The translations under genes and the position numbers were made by a program. The notes beneath the pieces were generated by a model, which had not been told where the DNA came from, did not search any database, and saw only the letters and a program-made list of their open reading frames with translations. Positions 44,276 through 52,973 of a stretch of DNA of 64,000 nt are shown piece by piece. The stretch comes from Dyella kyungheensis. GTDB taxonomy: Bacteria; Pseudomonadota; Gammaproteobacteria; Xanthomonadales; Rhodanobacteraceae. The DNA lies in NCBI RefSeq assembly GCF_016905005.1, contig NZ_JADIKC010000003.1, positions 1-64,000 of the forward strand, in the 5' to 3' direction. Each line of letters opens with the position of its first letter. The stretch's first letter is position 1.

Positions 44276-44359
44276 GCGTAACTCCCGGGATGAGTGTGAC
44301 TGCCTGACTTGGGTCCTGCGACATAAGCAGTACCTCTTTTGGTTTATTGATTTTTACCG

Positions 44360-44400
44360 ATCATTCGTTGTGTTGCAAAGCAAAAATGTTGCAAACGGTG
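44360..44400 (-). promoter_or_regulatory. hns upstream region with repeated TGTTGCAAA
   Basis: The nonamer TGTTGCAAA occurs twice (44371-44379 and 44387-44395) 16 bp apart in an unusually AT-rich stretch upstream of hns. On the minus strand a loose promoter can be drawn (TTGCAA then AAAAAT after 17 bp). It may be a promoter with an operator or self-binding site. The rest of the 277-bp gap shows only the proS terminator. Confidence 0.35.
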
Positions 44401-44502
44401 GAAATTATGGAGATTTGATCCGCCGATAATGGGTAGTAGGGCCCAAAGCCGGTAGCGCAAGCGATCGGCGCGCCCGGTCCAGCCCAATGTCAGCGCTAGA
44501 CA

Positions 44503-44535
44503 AAAGAACGGCCGCTCGTGCGGCCGTCTTTGTCA
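44503..44535 (-). terminator. Intrinsic terminator of proS
   Basis: On the minus strand ACGGCCGC and GCGGCCGT with an ACGA loop are followed by TCTTTTG, 18 bp after the proS stop. Confidence 0.8.
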
Positions 44536-44552
44536 GGGAGTTGCCTGGCCGC

Positions 44553-46250
44553 TCAGCCCAGCAGCGAAAACAGCTCATCCAGCGTCACGGCGCGGGCTTC
44601 GGCTTCGTGACGGGCGCGATATTCCAGCGTGCCGGCGGCGAGGCCGCGTTCGCTCACCACCACGCGATGCGGGATGCCGATCAGTTCCATGTCCGCGAAC
44701 ATGGCGCCGGGGCGCAGGCCGCGATCGTCCAGCACGGTATCGATGCCGCGCGCGGCCAGCTGCTGGTAGAGCGATTCGGCGGCCTCGGCGATTTCCGGTG
44801 CGTTCTTGGGATTGATCACGCACACGGCCACGCGCCACGGTGCCATGGGCTCGGGCCAGAGGATGCCGGCGTCGTCGTGGCGCTGTTCGATGGCGGCCGC
44901 CACGATGCGGCTGACGCCAATGCCGTAGCAGCCCATCATCATCACCTGGGCCTTGCCGTTCTCGTCGAGAACGGTGGCTTTCAGCGCCTCGGCGTACTTC
45001 TTGCCCAGCTGGAAGACGTGGCCAACCTCGATGCCGCGGGCCATATGCAGCGTGCCCTTGCCGTCCGGCGAGAGATCGCCCGCGACGACCTTGCGGATGT
45101 CCTCCACGCGCGTCACGCGTGCATCGCGATCCCAGTTGGCTCCGGTGTAGTGGCTGCCGTCCTGGTTGCCGCCGCAGACGAAATCGGCGAGCACCGCCGC
45201 GTCGCGGTCGACGATCACGGGGATTTCCGCCGGCAGGCCCACCGGGCCGATAAAGCCGGGGCGGGTGCCGGTGAGGGCGAGGATCTCTTCTTCGGTGGCG
45301 AGCACCGATTCGCCGGGCATGCCTTCCAGCTTGCCGGCCTTCACTTCATTGACCTCGTGGTCGCCGCGCACGCACAGCGCGACCAGGCCGTCGCTGCCGC
45401 GAACCAGGATGGTCTTCACGCACTGCTGCGGCGTGACCTTGAGAAAGGCCGCCACCTCGTCGATGGTCTTCTGCGTGGGCGTGTCCACGCGCTTGAGCTC
45501 GGCCGAAGGGGCAGGGCGGGCGGTGGCGGGTGCCAGGGCCTCGGCCTTCTCGACGTTGGCGGCATAGTCGGACGCATCGGAGAAGACGATGGCGTCTTCG
45601 CCCGAATCGGCCAGCACCTGGAATTCATGACTGGCATTGCCGCCAATGGCGCCCGTGTCGGCCTGCACGGCGCGGAACTTCAGGCCCAGGCGCGTGAAGA
45701 TGCGCTGGTAGGCCTGGTACATCGCGTCGTAGGTCTGCTGCAGCGATTCCTGCGAGAGATGGAAGGAGTACGAGTCCTTCATCAGGAACTCGCGCGCACG
45801 CATCACGCCGAAGCGCGGGCGAATCTCGTCGCGGAACTTGGTCTGGATCTGATAGAAGTTGACCGGCAGCTGCTTGTAGCTCTTGAGCTCGTTGCGCGCG
45901 AAGTCGGTGATCACTTCCTCGGCGGTCGGCGCATAGCAGAATTCCTGCTCCTTGCGATCCTTGACCTTGAGCAATTGCGGGCCGAACTTCGCCCAGCGGC
46001 CGCTTTCTTCCCACAGCTCCTGGGGCTGGATGGTGGGCATCAGCAGCTCGACAGCGCCGGCGCGGTCCATTTCCTCACGCACCACCGCTTCCACCTTGCG
46101 CAGCACGCGCAGGCCCAGCGGCGACCAGGTGTACAGGCCGGCGGCGAGCTTGCGGATCATGCCGGTGCGCAGCATCAGGCGATGGCTGGCGATTTCGGCG
46201 TCGGCAGGGACTTCCTTGACGGTGGCCAGGTGGAATTGGCTGAGGCGCAT
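44553..46250 (-). CDS. proS: Prolyl-tRNA synthetase
   Basis: This class II synthetase charges tRNA-Pro. The bacterial-type protein of 565 residues (from [19 protein letters not shown]) has motif 1 in the [23 protein letters not shown] region, motif 2 around [21 protein letters not shown], and motif 3 in [14 protein letters not shown]. Between them sits the YbaK-like editing insertion (about 225-400), including [27 protein letters not shown] use ATG 46250 rather than the in-frame ATG 46277, since homologues start at MRxSQF. It is monocistronic with its own terminator. Confidence 0.95.
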   Translation of the reverse strand: MRLSQFHLATVKEVPADAEIASHRLMLRTGMIRKLAAGLYTWSPLGLRVLRKVEAVVREEMDRAGAVELLMPTIQPQELWEESGRWAKFGPQLLKVKDRKEQEFCYAPTAEEVITDFARNELKSYKQLPVNFYQIQTKFRDEIRPRFGVMRAREFLMKDSYSFHLSQESLQQTYDAMYQAYQRIFTRLGLKFRAVQADTGAIGGNASHEFQVLADSGEDAIVFSDASDYAANVEKAEALAPATARPAPSAELKRVDTPTQKTIDEVAAFLKVTPQQCVKTILVRGSDGLVALCVRGDHEVNEVKAGKLEGMPGESVLATEEEILALTGTRPGFIGPVGLPAEIPVIVDRDAAVLADFVCGGNQDGSHYTGANWDRDARVTRVEDIRKVVAGDLSPDGKGTLHMARGIEVGHVFQLGKKYAEALKATVLDENGKAQVMMMGCYGIGVSRIVAAAIEQRHDDAGILWPEPMAPWRVAVCVINPKNAPEIAEAAESLYQQLAARGIDTVLDDRGLRPGAMFADMELIGIPHRVVVSERGLAAGTLEYRARHEAEARAVTLDELFSLLG

Positions 46251-46356
46251 GCGAGCGGATCCGGCGAAATAAAACATCGATTATAGGGCCGGACGCACGA
46301 ATCTCTGCAGTGTCCGCCCGCGGAAGCTAATCGGGCGGTCAGGCGTGTCGCGTGGT

Positions 46357-46794
46357 TCAGCCGTTGGGGCAGTACTGTTTGTACTGGGCTTCGGTGGCGG
46401 ATTGTTGCTGTTGGCGCGCGTCACCCGTCAGTACCTGCTGTTGGCCATTCTGGCCTCCGATGACCACCGGCCCGCTGCTCTTTAGCGCATCCAGGTTGGC
46501 CTTCAGTGCCACACAGAACTTGGCGCGATTTTCCGGCGTATCGGCCATCGGCTGGTTGGAGGGCGGCGGATTGCCGTTGCTGGAAGAGTCGCCGCTGTCG
46601 CTGCTGCTGGACGGGGCTGCCGTCGCCAACGGCTCCACCGAACCCGACGTGGTGACCTTGTTGTACTTGGTGCCCTGCGGCGGAGGCGCATCGGAGTAGT
46701 GCACGGTGCCGCTGGCATCCGTCCACTTATAGGCCTGGGCGGCGACCAGGGGCGCAGCGAGCAATAGCGCGGTGGCAATCAACAGTCGACGCAT
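46357..46794 (-). CDS. Secreted DUF4124-domain protein
   Basis: This 145-residue protein has a signal peptide (MRRLLIATALLLAAPLVAAQ) followed directly by the DUF4124 signature AYKWTDASGTVHYSDAPPPQG. A Ser/Gly/Pro-rich linker and a C-terminal helical part (NRAKFCVALKANLDALKSSG) end in KQYCPNG. GGAG precedes ATG 46794. DUF4124 proteins are common envelope proteins of unknown role in gammaproteobacteria. It is transcribed divergently from pssA across a 194-bp gap. Confidence 0.85.
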   Translation of the reverse strand: MRRLLIATALLLAAPLVAAQAYKWTDASGTVHYSDAPPPQGTKYNKVTTSGSVEPLATAAPSSSSDSGDSSSNGNPPPSNQPMADTPENRAKFCVALKANLDALKSSGPVVIGGQNGQQQVLTGDARQQQQSATEAQYKQYCPNG

Positions 46795-46988
46795 GGTGGG
46801 CTCCGGGGCGCAAGGCGGCGCGTTTGTTAAGGAAAGCGAACCTGTGAGGGGGCTTTCCGGGCAACGCCCGAGGCGCCGACGGAGCCGGCCCATGCCCCCC
46901 TGTGAGGCCGTAGCATCCTTGCACCCCGTCCAGCCGGACTCAAGCGGGGGATGGTTTACACTGCGCGTATTCCGTCACGGATTGATTC

Positions 46989-47759
46989 ATGAGCGACAGT
47001 ATGCCCGTCCGCCCCCCGCGTCACCGGGGCATTTATCTGCTGCCGAACCTGTTTACGACCGGCGCGATGTTTGCGGGGTTCTACGCGATCGTGACGAGCA
47101 TGGCTGGCGATTTCAGCTCCGCGGCCATTGCGGTGTTCGTGGCGGCGCTGCTGGACGGCATGGACGGTCGCGTGGCTCGCCTCACCAACACCCAGAGCGA
47201 GTTCGGCATGCAGTACGACTCGCTGTCGGACCTGGTGAGCTTTGGCCTCGCCCCGTCGCTGGTGATGTACACCTGGTCGCTGTCCACGCTGAAGGACTAT
47301 GGCCCCACCTGGGGCAAGATCGGCTGGGCCGCCGCCTTCATCTACGCCGCCTGCGCGGCGTTGCGCCTGGCGCGCTTCAATACCCAGGTGGGCGTGATCG
47401 ACAAGCGCTATTTCCAGGGCCTGGCCAGCCCGGCCGCCGCCGCCGTCTGCATGTCCTTCGTGTGGAGCATGGACAAGTTCGGCGTGCTGGGTGCGGAGGT
47501 CGCGTTCATCACCGTGGTGATGGCGGTCATCGTGGGTCTGCTGATGGTCAGCAATTTTCGTTATTACAGCTTCAAGTCGCTGCCGATGGGCGACCGCGTG
47601 CCGTTCCTGTGGGTGCTGATCGGCGTGCTGGTGCTGGTGCCGTTCTTCATCGATCCGCCCCGCGTGTTGTTCGTGGTATTCACGCTGTACCTGCTGTCCG
47701 GTCCGGTGATGACGCTGTGGGGACGCGCCACCCGTCGCCGGCGCCGGGGAGTGGCCTGA
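46989..47759 (+). CDS. pssA: CDP-diacylglycerol-serine O-phosphatidyltransferase
   Basis: This enzyme makes phosphatidylserine, precursor of phosphatidylethanolamine, in the inner membrane. The 256-residue protein has several membrane helices. The CDP-alcohol phosphotransferase motif is complete: D59, G60, A63, R64, G73, D77 and D81 within DGMDGRVAR...FGMQYDSLSD. This is the type II (Bacillus-like) membrane enzyme, not the E. coli type. Its stop overlaps the next start (TGATG at 47757-47761). Confidence 0.93.
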   Translation: MSDSMPVRPPRHRGIYLLPNLFTTGAMFAGFYAIVTSMAGDFSSAAIAVFVAALLDGMDGRVARLTNTQSEFGMQYDSLSDLVSFGLAPSLVMYTWSLSTLKDYGPTWGKIGWAAAFIYAACAALRLARFNTQVGVIDKRYFQGLASPAAAAVCMSFVWSMDKFGVLGAEVAFITVVMAVIVGLLMVSNFRYYSFKSLPMGDRVPFLWVLIGVLVLVPFFIDPPRVLFVVFTLYLLSGPVMTLWGRATRRRRRGVA

Positions 47760-48241
47760 TGGCCGCGCTCGCCCCTGCCGTTGCGCATCGCGAACGCCTG
47801 CTGCGGGCATTGGGCGTCACGCCGTGGGTGCGTCGCACCACCGTGGCCGAGCCCGTGGGTGGCGAGTCTCCCGTGGTCGATGCGATGGCGACGCTGGTGT
47901 CCGGCGAATGCATCGTCGTGCTCCCCGCCGGCTGCTCGCCGCGTGAACTCGATCTGGTCGGCCGTGCCCTGATGGCCTGCGGCGCCGCCCTGGCGCGCGC
48001 ACCGCGCATCGAGGTAAGCAACGGTCAGCTGCCGGCCGCACCGGAAGCACGTGCCTACCTGGTCTTTGGCGAGGCGCAAGCGCATGCCCTGGGTCGGGAA
48101 TTGCCGGCTGCGGCACTGAGTCGTGCGCATATCGTGTTGGCCGACGAACCGGCGAGCGTGCTCGCCTCGGGCGCGGGCAAACGTCGTTTATGGAATGCGC
48201 TGCGCAGCCTGCGTCGCGCGCTGGCCTCTCCCGCGGAGTAG
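47759..48241 (+). CDS. holD: Putative DNA polymerase III psi subunit (HolD-like)
   Basis: This is a 160-residue protein of weak similarity. The N-terminus RERLLRALGVTPWVRR (residues 11-26) matches the E. coli HolD pattern R..qL..LGIT.W.lR, the segment that contacts the chi subunit. The C-terminal KRRLWNALRSLRRAL also recalls the HolD end (ALWQQI). Context supports it: in E. coli holD lies directly upstream of rimI, as here. Psi links the clamp loader to chi and SSB. It overlaps pssA by one base. The gene symbol is proposed from motif and synteny, not from a search; homologues are often annotated only as hypothetical. Confidence 0.65.
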   Translation: MAALAPAVAHRERLLRALGVTPWVRRTTVAEPVGGESPVVDAMATLVSGECIVVLPAGCSPRELDLVGRALMACGAALARAPRIEVSNGQLPAAPEARAYLVFGEAQAHALGRELPAAALSRAHIVLADEPASVLASGAGKRRLWNALRSLRRALASPAE

Positions 48242-48248
48242 CGCTCGC

Positions 48249-48722
48249 ATGGTCGCCGTGGCCCGCCCTCACGCCGAAATCCGCGCCATGCGTCGCGACG
48301 ACGTGCCCATGGTGGCCGCGATGGAAGCTGCCTCCTACGATTTCCCCTGGACCGCCGGCATCTTCAGCGACTGCCTGAAGGCGGGGCACCCGTGCTGGGT
48401 GATGTGGGTGGAAGGCGCAGTCGCCGGTTACGGCGTGCTCTCGGTGGCGGCCGGTGAGGCGCATGTGCTCAACGTCTGCGTCGGCCCGGATCATCGTGGG
48501 CTGGGGCTGGGCCGCTTCCTGCTCCGGCGCCTGCTCGACATCGCGCGCTGGAATGGCGCGGGGCGTGTATTCCTCGAGGTACGGCCGACCAATCCGGTGG
48601 CGCAGAGTCTTTATCGGTCGATGGGATTCGAGGAGATCGGCCGGCGGCCGAAGTATTACCCGGCAAAGGATGGTCGGGAGGATGCCATCGTGATGGCGCT
48701 GGATTTGTTGCCCTCGCCGTGA
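48249..48722 (+). CDS. rimI: Ribosomal protein S18-alanine N-acetyltransferase
   Basis: This 157-residue GNAT enzyme acetylates the N-terminal alanine of ribosomal protein S18. RimI features: EAASYDFPWTAGIF (family ExxxxxPWs), the acetyl-CoA loop VGPDHRGLGLGRFLL, and LEVRPTNPVAQSLYRSMGFEEIGRRPKYYP. The start at ATG 48249 follows the holD-like stop by 7 bp. It forms an operon with pssA and the holD-like gene. Confidence 0.93.
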   Translation: MVAVARPHAEIRAMRRDDVPMVAAMEAASYDFPWTAGIFSDCLKAGHPCWVMWVEGAVAGYGVLSVAAGEAHVLNVCVGPDHRGLGLGRFLLRRLLDIARWNGAGRVFLEVRPTNPVAQSLYRSMGFEEIGRRPKYYPAKDGREDAIVMALDLLPSP

Positions 48723-49094
48723 GCCTCACCCGCCCCTGAGTCGCGGTTCCAGTGCCCGCTGGCCGGCCCTTGCCGGTGCAGTTTGCGGCACACGAGGTCC
48801 TGCCGGGTGGATCACCCGCTTTCGGACAACTCTGCTATGTTTGGCCCAGGGGTGAGATTACGCTGTGGGGCGGGTGCAGCTGGTATGGACGGCTGCCTCA
48901 CGACCTCCAGTTCCGTATCTCATAGGGGCTGTTTCCGGGAAGACTGAAACGAGTAGACGCGGTGGCGCCTGGCGCACCTGCACGTTCGTCGCGTGCGTGT
49001 GCTGTTCGCGCTCATCCGATCCGGGCGCAGGACATCGTGCGGAGGGGTGTCTTGCTGACAGAAGAGGGCCTCCGTCATCCAAGGATCAATGCCA
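48723..49094. other. Gap between rimI and the RDD operon, no supported gene
   Basis: This 372-bp intergenic stretch has only short frames without family motifs. It should contain the promoter of the RDD-MoxR operon, but I cannot place -35/-10 boxes with confidence. No repeat of families A-C and no tRNA-like fold was seen. Confidence 0.4.
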
Positions 49095-49622
49095 ATGGAA
49101 AATACAGGTACACATAATCCGTACGAGGCTCCTGCCGCGCCGTCGATGCCGCCGAGCTCTTCCGATTCGGATGCCGGTTTCGTCAAGGCAGAACGTGGCA
49201 CGCGTTTCCTCGCCGTACTGCTGGACGGCCTGGTTTACGTCGGTGTGATGATTCCCTTTTTCATCGCGGTCGCGGTCAGCGGCGGTTTCAAGCGTTCGAC
49301 AGGCAATGGCGGCATGTTCGCCGCGATCATGGGTATCGGCGCATTGGCCTTCCTTTGCCTGTTCATCTACAACCTGGTGCTGCTCAACCGCGAAGGGCAG
49401 ACCCTGGGCAAACGCTGGATGAAGGTGCGGATCGTGCGTTCCAACGGCGAGCGCGCCGGCCTGGGGCGCATCTTCTGGTTGCGCATGTTCGCGCCGGGGA
49501 TCATCACCCGCATTCCGCTGGTAGGCGTGATCTTCGCCATTGCGGACCCGCTTTTCATCTTCGGCGAAGAACGTCGCTGCGTGCATGACCTTATGGCCGA
49601 TACCATCGTCGTCAACGCCTGA
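49095..49622 (+). CDS. RDD family membrane protein 1
   Basis: This 175-residue inner-membrane protein has a Pro/Ser-rich N-terminal tail (NPYEAPAAPSMPPSSSD), then the RDD signature RGTRFLAVLLDGLVYV, three to four helices, and the conserved NREGQTLGKRWMKVRIV loop. ATG 49095 has AAGGA at good spacing; ATG 49089 is an in-frame alternative. RDD proteins are often transporters (Na+/H+ antiport in one case) or partners of signalling clusters. It opens a seven-gene operon; its stop overlaps the next start (TGATG). Confidence 0.85.
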   Translation: MENTGTHNPYEAPAAPSMPPSSSDSDAGFVKAERGTRFLAVLLDGLVYVGVMIPFFIAVAVSGGFKRSTGNGGMFAAIMGIGALAFLCLFIYNLVLLNREGQTLGKRWMKVRIVRSNGERAGLGRIFWLRMFAPGIITRIPLVGVIFAIADPLFIFGEERRCVHDLMADTIVVNA

Positions 49623-50305
49623 TGCTCGATACCTTTCGCGAAGTCGTTACTCCTGAAGGGGTGGTCCTGCAATTGCGGGCTGCCGGGCCCGTGCCACGCG
49701 CGCTGGCCTGGCTGATCGACGTGGCGATACGCATGGGCGTGCTGGTGGCGGCGGGTTCGGTGTTTGCGGTGCTGGGCAGGGCGGGCGCGGGCTTCTACCT
49801 GATCGCCCTGTTCCTGGTCTGGTGGTTTTACCCCGTTGTGTTCGAAGTCCTGTGGAAGGGCTGTACGCCGGGCAAGCGCGCGCTGAATTTGCGGGTGATT
49901 TCCGGCAACGGCGGACCGCTGGGATGGCAGGCGGCCTTTACCCGCGACCTGCTGCGAGTGGTCGACATGCTGCCGCTTTTCTATGCCACGGGATTGGTGT
50001 CGTGCCTGCTCGATCCCTGGGGACGCCGGCTCGGCGACATGGTCGCCAATACGCTGGTGGTGCACGATGCTCCGCCGCGTGCACTGGTGGAGGCAACTGC
50101 CGCTCCCCCGATTGCCTCGACGGTGGTTCTGCGCCAGCACGAGCAGGCCGCCCTGATCGCTTTTGCCGAGCGGGGACCGCGGCAAAGCCTGGCGCGGCAG
50201 ATCGAATTGGCCAATCTGGCCGAACCGTTGACGGGTTTGCGCGGCGAAGCCGGCGTGCATCAACTCTACGGCCTCGCCAACGGCCTGTTGGGCCGGAACG
50301 AATAG
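49622..50305 (+). CDS. RDD family membrane protein 2
   Basis: This 227-residue protein has VPRALAWLIDVAIRMG (RDD signature), helices, WKGCTPGKRALNLRVI, and a cytoplasmic C-terminal tail of about 75 residues (RQHEQAALIAFAERGPRQSLARQIELANL) not found in RDD protein 1. It is coupled to the previous gene by TGATG. Two RDD genes at the head of a MoxR/DUF58 operon suggest a membrane complex. Confidence 0.87.
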   Translation: MLDTFREVVTPEGVVLQLRAAGPVPRALAWLIDVAIRMGVLVAAGSVFAVLGRAGAGFYLIALFLVWWFYPVVFEVLWKGCTPGKRALNLRVISGNGGPLGWQAAFTRDLLRVVDMLPLFYATGLVSCLLDPWGRRLGDMVANTLVVHDAPPRALVEATAAPPIASTVVLRQHEQAALIAFAERGPRQSLARQIELANLAEPLTGLRGEAGVHQLYGLANGLLGRNE

Positions 50306-50328
50306 GGCGAACGCAGGGACGCGGCCAG

Positions 50329-51354
50329 ATGAAGCAGGAGCTTTTTGTCCAACGCTACCGGCACGAATGGGATGCTTTCGAGCACTGGTTGAACGTGCGC
50401 GGCGAAAGCGCCAAGGACGCCCGATCGACGCGACGCCAATGGCACGGCCTGGGCGACACGGAAATACCCGCGCGTTTTCGCCGCTTGTGCCAGCAACTCG
50501 CCTTGGCCCGGCGCCGCGGTTACAGCCCGGTGCTGGTCGAGCGCCTGCAGCTGCTGATGCAGCGAGGCCACACGTTGTTGTATCGCACGCCGGCGCCCCG
50601 CTGGCGGCGGCTGGCCATGTTCCTGCTGGCCGGATTCCCGCGGCTGGTGCGCGAGGAACGGTTTTGCATGACGCTGTCGGCGCTGTTGTTCTGGCTGCCG
50701 CTGGCGGCGATTTTCATCGCCACGCAGTACCGGCCGGAACTTTCCTCGGCCTTGTTCGATGCCTCCACGCTGCATAAATTCGAAGCCATGTACGACCCGC
50801 ACGACGCGGCGCATGCGCTGGGGCGCGGCAGCGAAACCGATCTGGCGATGTTCGGGTTCTATATCTGGAACAACATCAGCATCGGCTTCAAGACCTTCGC
50901 CAGCGGACTGGTGGCCGGCATTGGCGCCGTCATCGTGCTGCTCACCAATGGCGTGATGATCGGTGGCGTCGCCGGGCATCTGCAGGCGATCGGTTCCGGG
51001 GATCCGTTCTGGCGCTTCGTGGCCGGACATTCCCCTTTCGAGCTGACCGCCATCGTGATTGCCGGCGGTGCGGGGCTGCGCCTGGGCCTGAACCTGATGG
51101 CTCCGGGTCAGCGCCGCCGCGTGGATGCATTGATCGATGGTGGACGCCGCGGCGCTTTGCTTTGCGCAGGCGTGCTGGTCATGTTGCTCATTGCAGCCTT
51201 CATCGAAGCGTTCTGGTCGTCGATCGGATGGATGCCGGCCGGGGTCAAATACAGCGTGTCGGCGCTGTTGTGGCTATCGGTGGGATGGTGGTTGTGGCGC
51301 GGTGGGCGCAACGCTGCCTTTGATGGCACGGCTGGCGAAGGTGCGACACGGTGA
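50329..51354 (+). CDS. SpoIIM / DUF95 family membrane protein
   Basis: This 341-residue protein has an N-terminal soluble helical part (FVQRYRHEWDAFEHWLNVRG...RRGYSPVLVERLQLLMQRG) and a C-terminal multi-helix stage II sporulation M-like domain (FYIWNNISIGFKTFASGLVAGIGAVIVLLTNGVMIGG). In non-sporulating bacteria the family accompanies RDD and MoxR genes. ATG 50329 is 23 bp after RDD protein 2. Its stop overlaps the next start (GTGA at 51351). Confidence 0.88.
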   Translation: MKQELFVQRYRHEWDAFEHWLNVRGESAKDARSTRRQWHGLGDTEIPARFRRLCQQLALARRRGYSPVLVERLQLLMQRGHTLLYRTPAPRWRRLAMFLLAGFPRLVREERFCMTLSALLFWLPLAAIFIATQYRPELSSALFDASTLHKFEAMYDPHDAAHALGRGSETDLAMFGFYIWNNISIGFKTFASGLVAGIGAVIVLLTNGVMIGGVAGHLQAIGSGDPFWRFVAGHSPFELTAIVIAGGAGLRLGLNLMAPGQRRRVDALIDGGRRGALLCAGVLVMLLIAAFIEAFWSSIGWMPAGVKYSVSALLWLSVGWWLWRGGRNAAFDGTAGEGATR

Positions 51355-52973
51355 AGATTGACACGCTCACCGTCACCCTGCGTCCGCGCACGTCGTGGGA
51401 GGCGATCGAACTCGGCATGGCGCTGACACGGCACCACGCCAGGCTCATTTACGGCGCCTGGCTGCTCCTTACGCTGCCTGCCCTGCTGCTGGCCAACGCG
51501 ATCGGCTGGGCGTTGCATAGCCTGTGGGCGGCAGGGTTGCTGTTGTGGTGGTTGAAGCCGCTGTTCGATCGGGTGCCCCTGTACGTGCTTTCGCGCGCCG
51601 CCTTCGGCGACATCCCGTCGCTTGGGCAAACCCTGCGGGCGCAGCGCCAGTGGGGCGGCAAATGGATGTGGTCGTACCTGATCTGGCGGCGCCTGGGTCC
51701 GGTGCGTGCCTTGTATCTCCCGGTCGACCTGCTGGAGGGCAGCACCGCCGAGCGGGCCCGCGCCCGACGGCAGGTGGTGAGTTCGTCCATCTATGGCGTG
51801 AGCCTGATGCTCACCCTGATGTGCAGCGTGTTCGGTCTCGTGTTGCAGTTGGGGTTGTTGGGACTGGTGCTGATCTTCATCCCCAACATCTACCTGCCTG
51901 GCGTGTTCGAGCACGTCAGCGCCGCGGTGAAAGCCTCGCCCTGGTGGTTCTCGCTGATCGCCAACGTGGCCTCCTGGTTGGTCATGACCGCCGTCGAGCC
52001 GTTCTATATCGGGGCGGGATTCGGGCTGTACATCAACCGGCGCACGCAGCTCGAAGCGTGGGACATTGAGCTTAACTTCCGACGTCTGCGCGCGCGCCTG
52101 ACGCAGGCTGCTTCCGCGCTGGCGTGTTTGCTCGCACTCGGTCTCGCCGTCGTGCCGCAGGCAGGTCACGCCGCGGCTGCACGCACCTGCGCCGCGCAGA
52201 TGGCGCAGCAGGCCGCCCACGACGAGGATGCACCCGCCGAAACGAAGCCGTTGGTCGCCGAGCCAGAGAGCGTGCAGCACATCTTTGGCGATCAACCAGT
52301 CGGTGGAACCTCGTTCCGTCGTGCCGTCGAACAAGCGTATGCCGACCCTTCGCTCAGCCCCAAGCACAAGCTCGTCAGCTGGAAACAGCGTCATCCGGTG
52401 CCTGAGAAAGAACTCGACCCAACCTATCGTGGACTCGATCTGTCGGGACTCGGCAACCTGATCGCCGTGATCGGCAAATTCGCCTTGTGGGGCCTGCTGG
52501 CTGCGCTGGTGATCACGCTGGCGCTTACTGCCAGGCGCTGGCTGCCATGGTTCTCCGAAGTCGCGGCGCGCGCCAAGGCGACCGATGATGAAAATGTGCA
52601 GCGCAGCGAAGTGACCGAGCAGGCTTCGTTGCCCGACGATGTGCCCGAGGCGATTCGTCAGCTCTGGTACGCCGGGCGTCAACGCGAGGCGCTCGCCATG
52701 CTCTATCGCGCCGCGGTCGAAGCCATGGTGACGCAGACGCGCACCATGCTCGTGCCTGGCGCAACGGAGGCCCAGTGTCTGCGCGCGTCACGCCAACTGG
52801 CGGAGCGTGAGGATCGCGACGCCTTCGCTCGCGTCGTGCGCGTATGGCAGTACGCCGCCTACGCGCAGGTCTTTCCTTCCACCGATGCGTTCGAATCGCT
52901 GCTGAGCGGGTTGAAGCAGCGCTTCGTATGGCGCTCCATCACCAGCGCCGCGCACGGAGTGGCCGTCCGATGA
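51351..52973 (+). CDS. DUF4129-domain membrane protein
   Basis: This 540-residue protein starts at GTG 51351, coupled to the SpoIIM gene. The N-terminal half has several helices (about 30-60, 140-235), then a periplasmic segment, a helix near 370, and a cytoplasmic DUF4129 region (EAIRQLWYAGRQREALAMLYRAAVEAM). The DUF4129 end typically accompanies transglutaminase/MoxR systems. It is followed with overlap by the DUF4350 gene (ATGATG at 52970). Confidence 0.82.
   Translation: MKIDTLTVTLRPRTSWEAIELGMALTRHHARLIYGAWLLLTLPALLLANAIGWALHSLWAAGLLLWWLKPLFDRVPLYVLSRAAFGDIPSLGQTLRAQRQWGGKWMWSYLIWRRLGPVRALYLPVDLLEGSTAERARARRQVVSSSIYGVSLMLTLMCSVFGLVLQLGLLGLVLIFIPNIYLPGVFEHVSAAVKASPWWFSLIANVASWLVMTAVEPFYIGAGFGLYINRRTQLEAWDIELNFRRLRARLTQAASALACLLALGLAVVPQAGHAAAARTCAAQMAQQAAHDEDAPAETKPLVAEPESVQHIFGDQPVGGTSFRRAVEQAYADPSLSPKHKLVSWKQRHPVPEKELDPTYRGLDLSGLGNLIAVIGKFALWGLLAALVITLALTARRWLPWFSEVAARAKATDDENVQRSEVTEQASLPDDVPEAIRQLWYAGRQREALAMLYRAAVEAMVTQTRTMLVPGATEAQCLRASRQLAEREDRDAFARVVRVWQYAAYAQVFPSTDAFESLLSGLKQRFVWRSITSAAHGVAVR

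Noticed and set aside
48865-49248. Plus-strand frame between rimI and the RDD operon
   Set aside because: It overlaps the RDD gene in another frame and has no motif or good start context.
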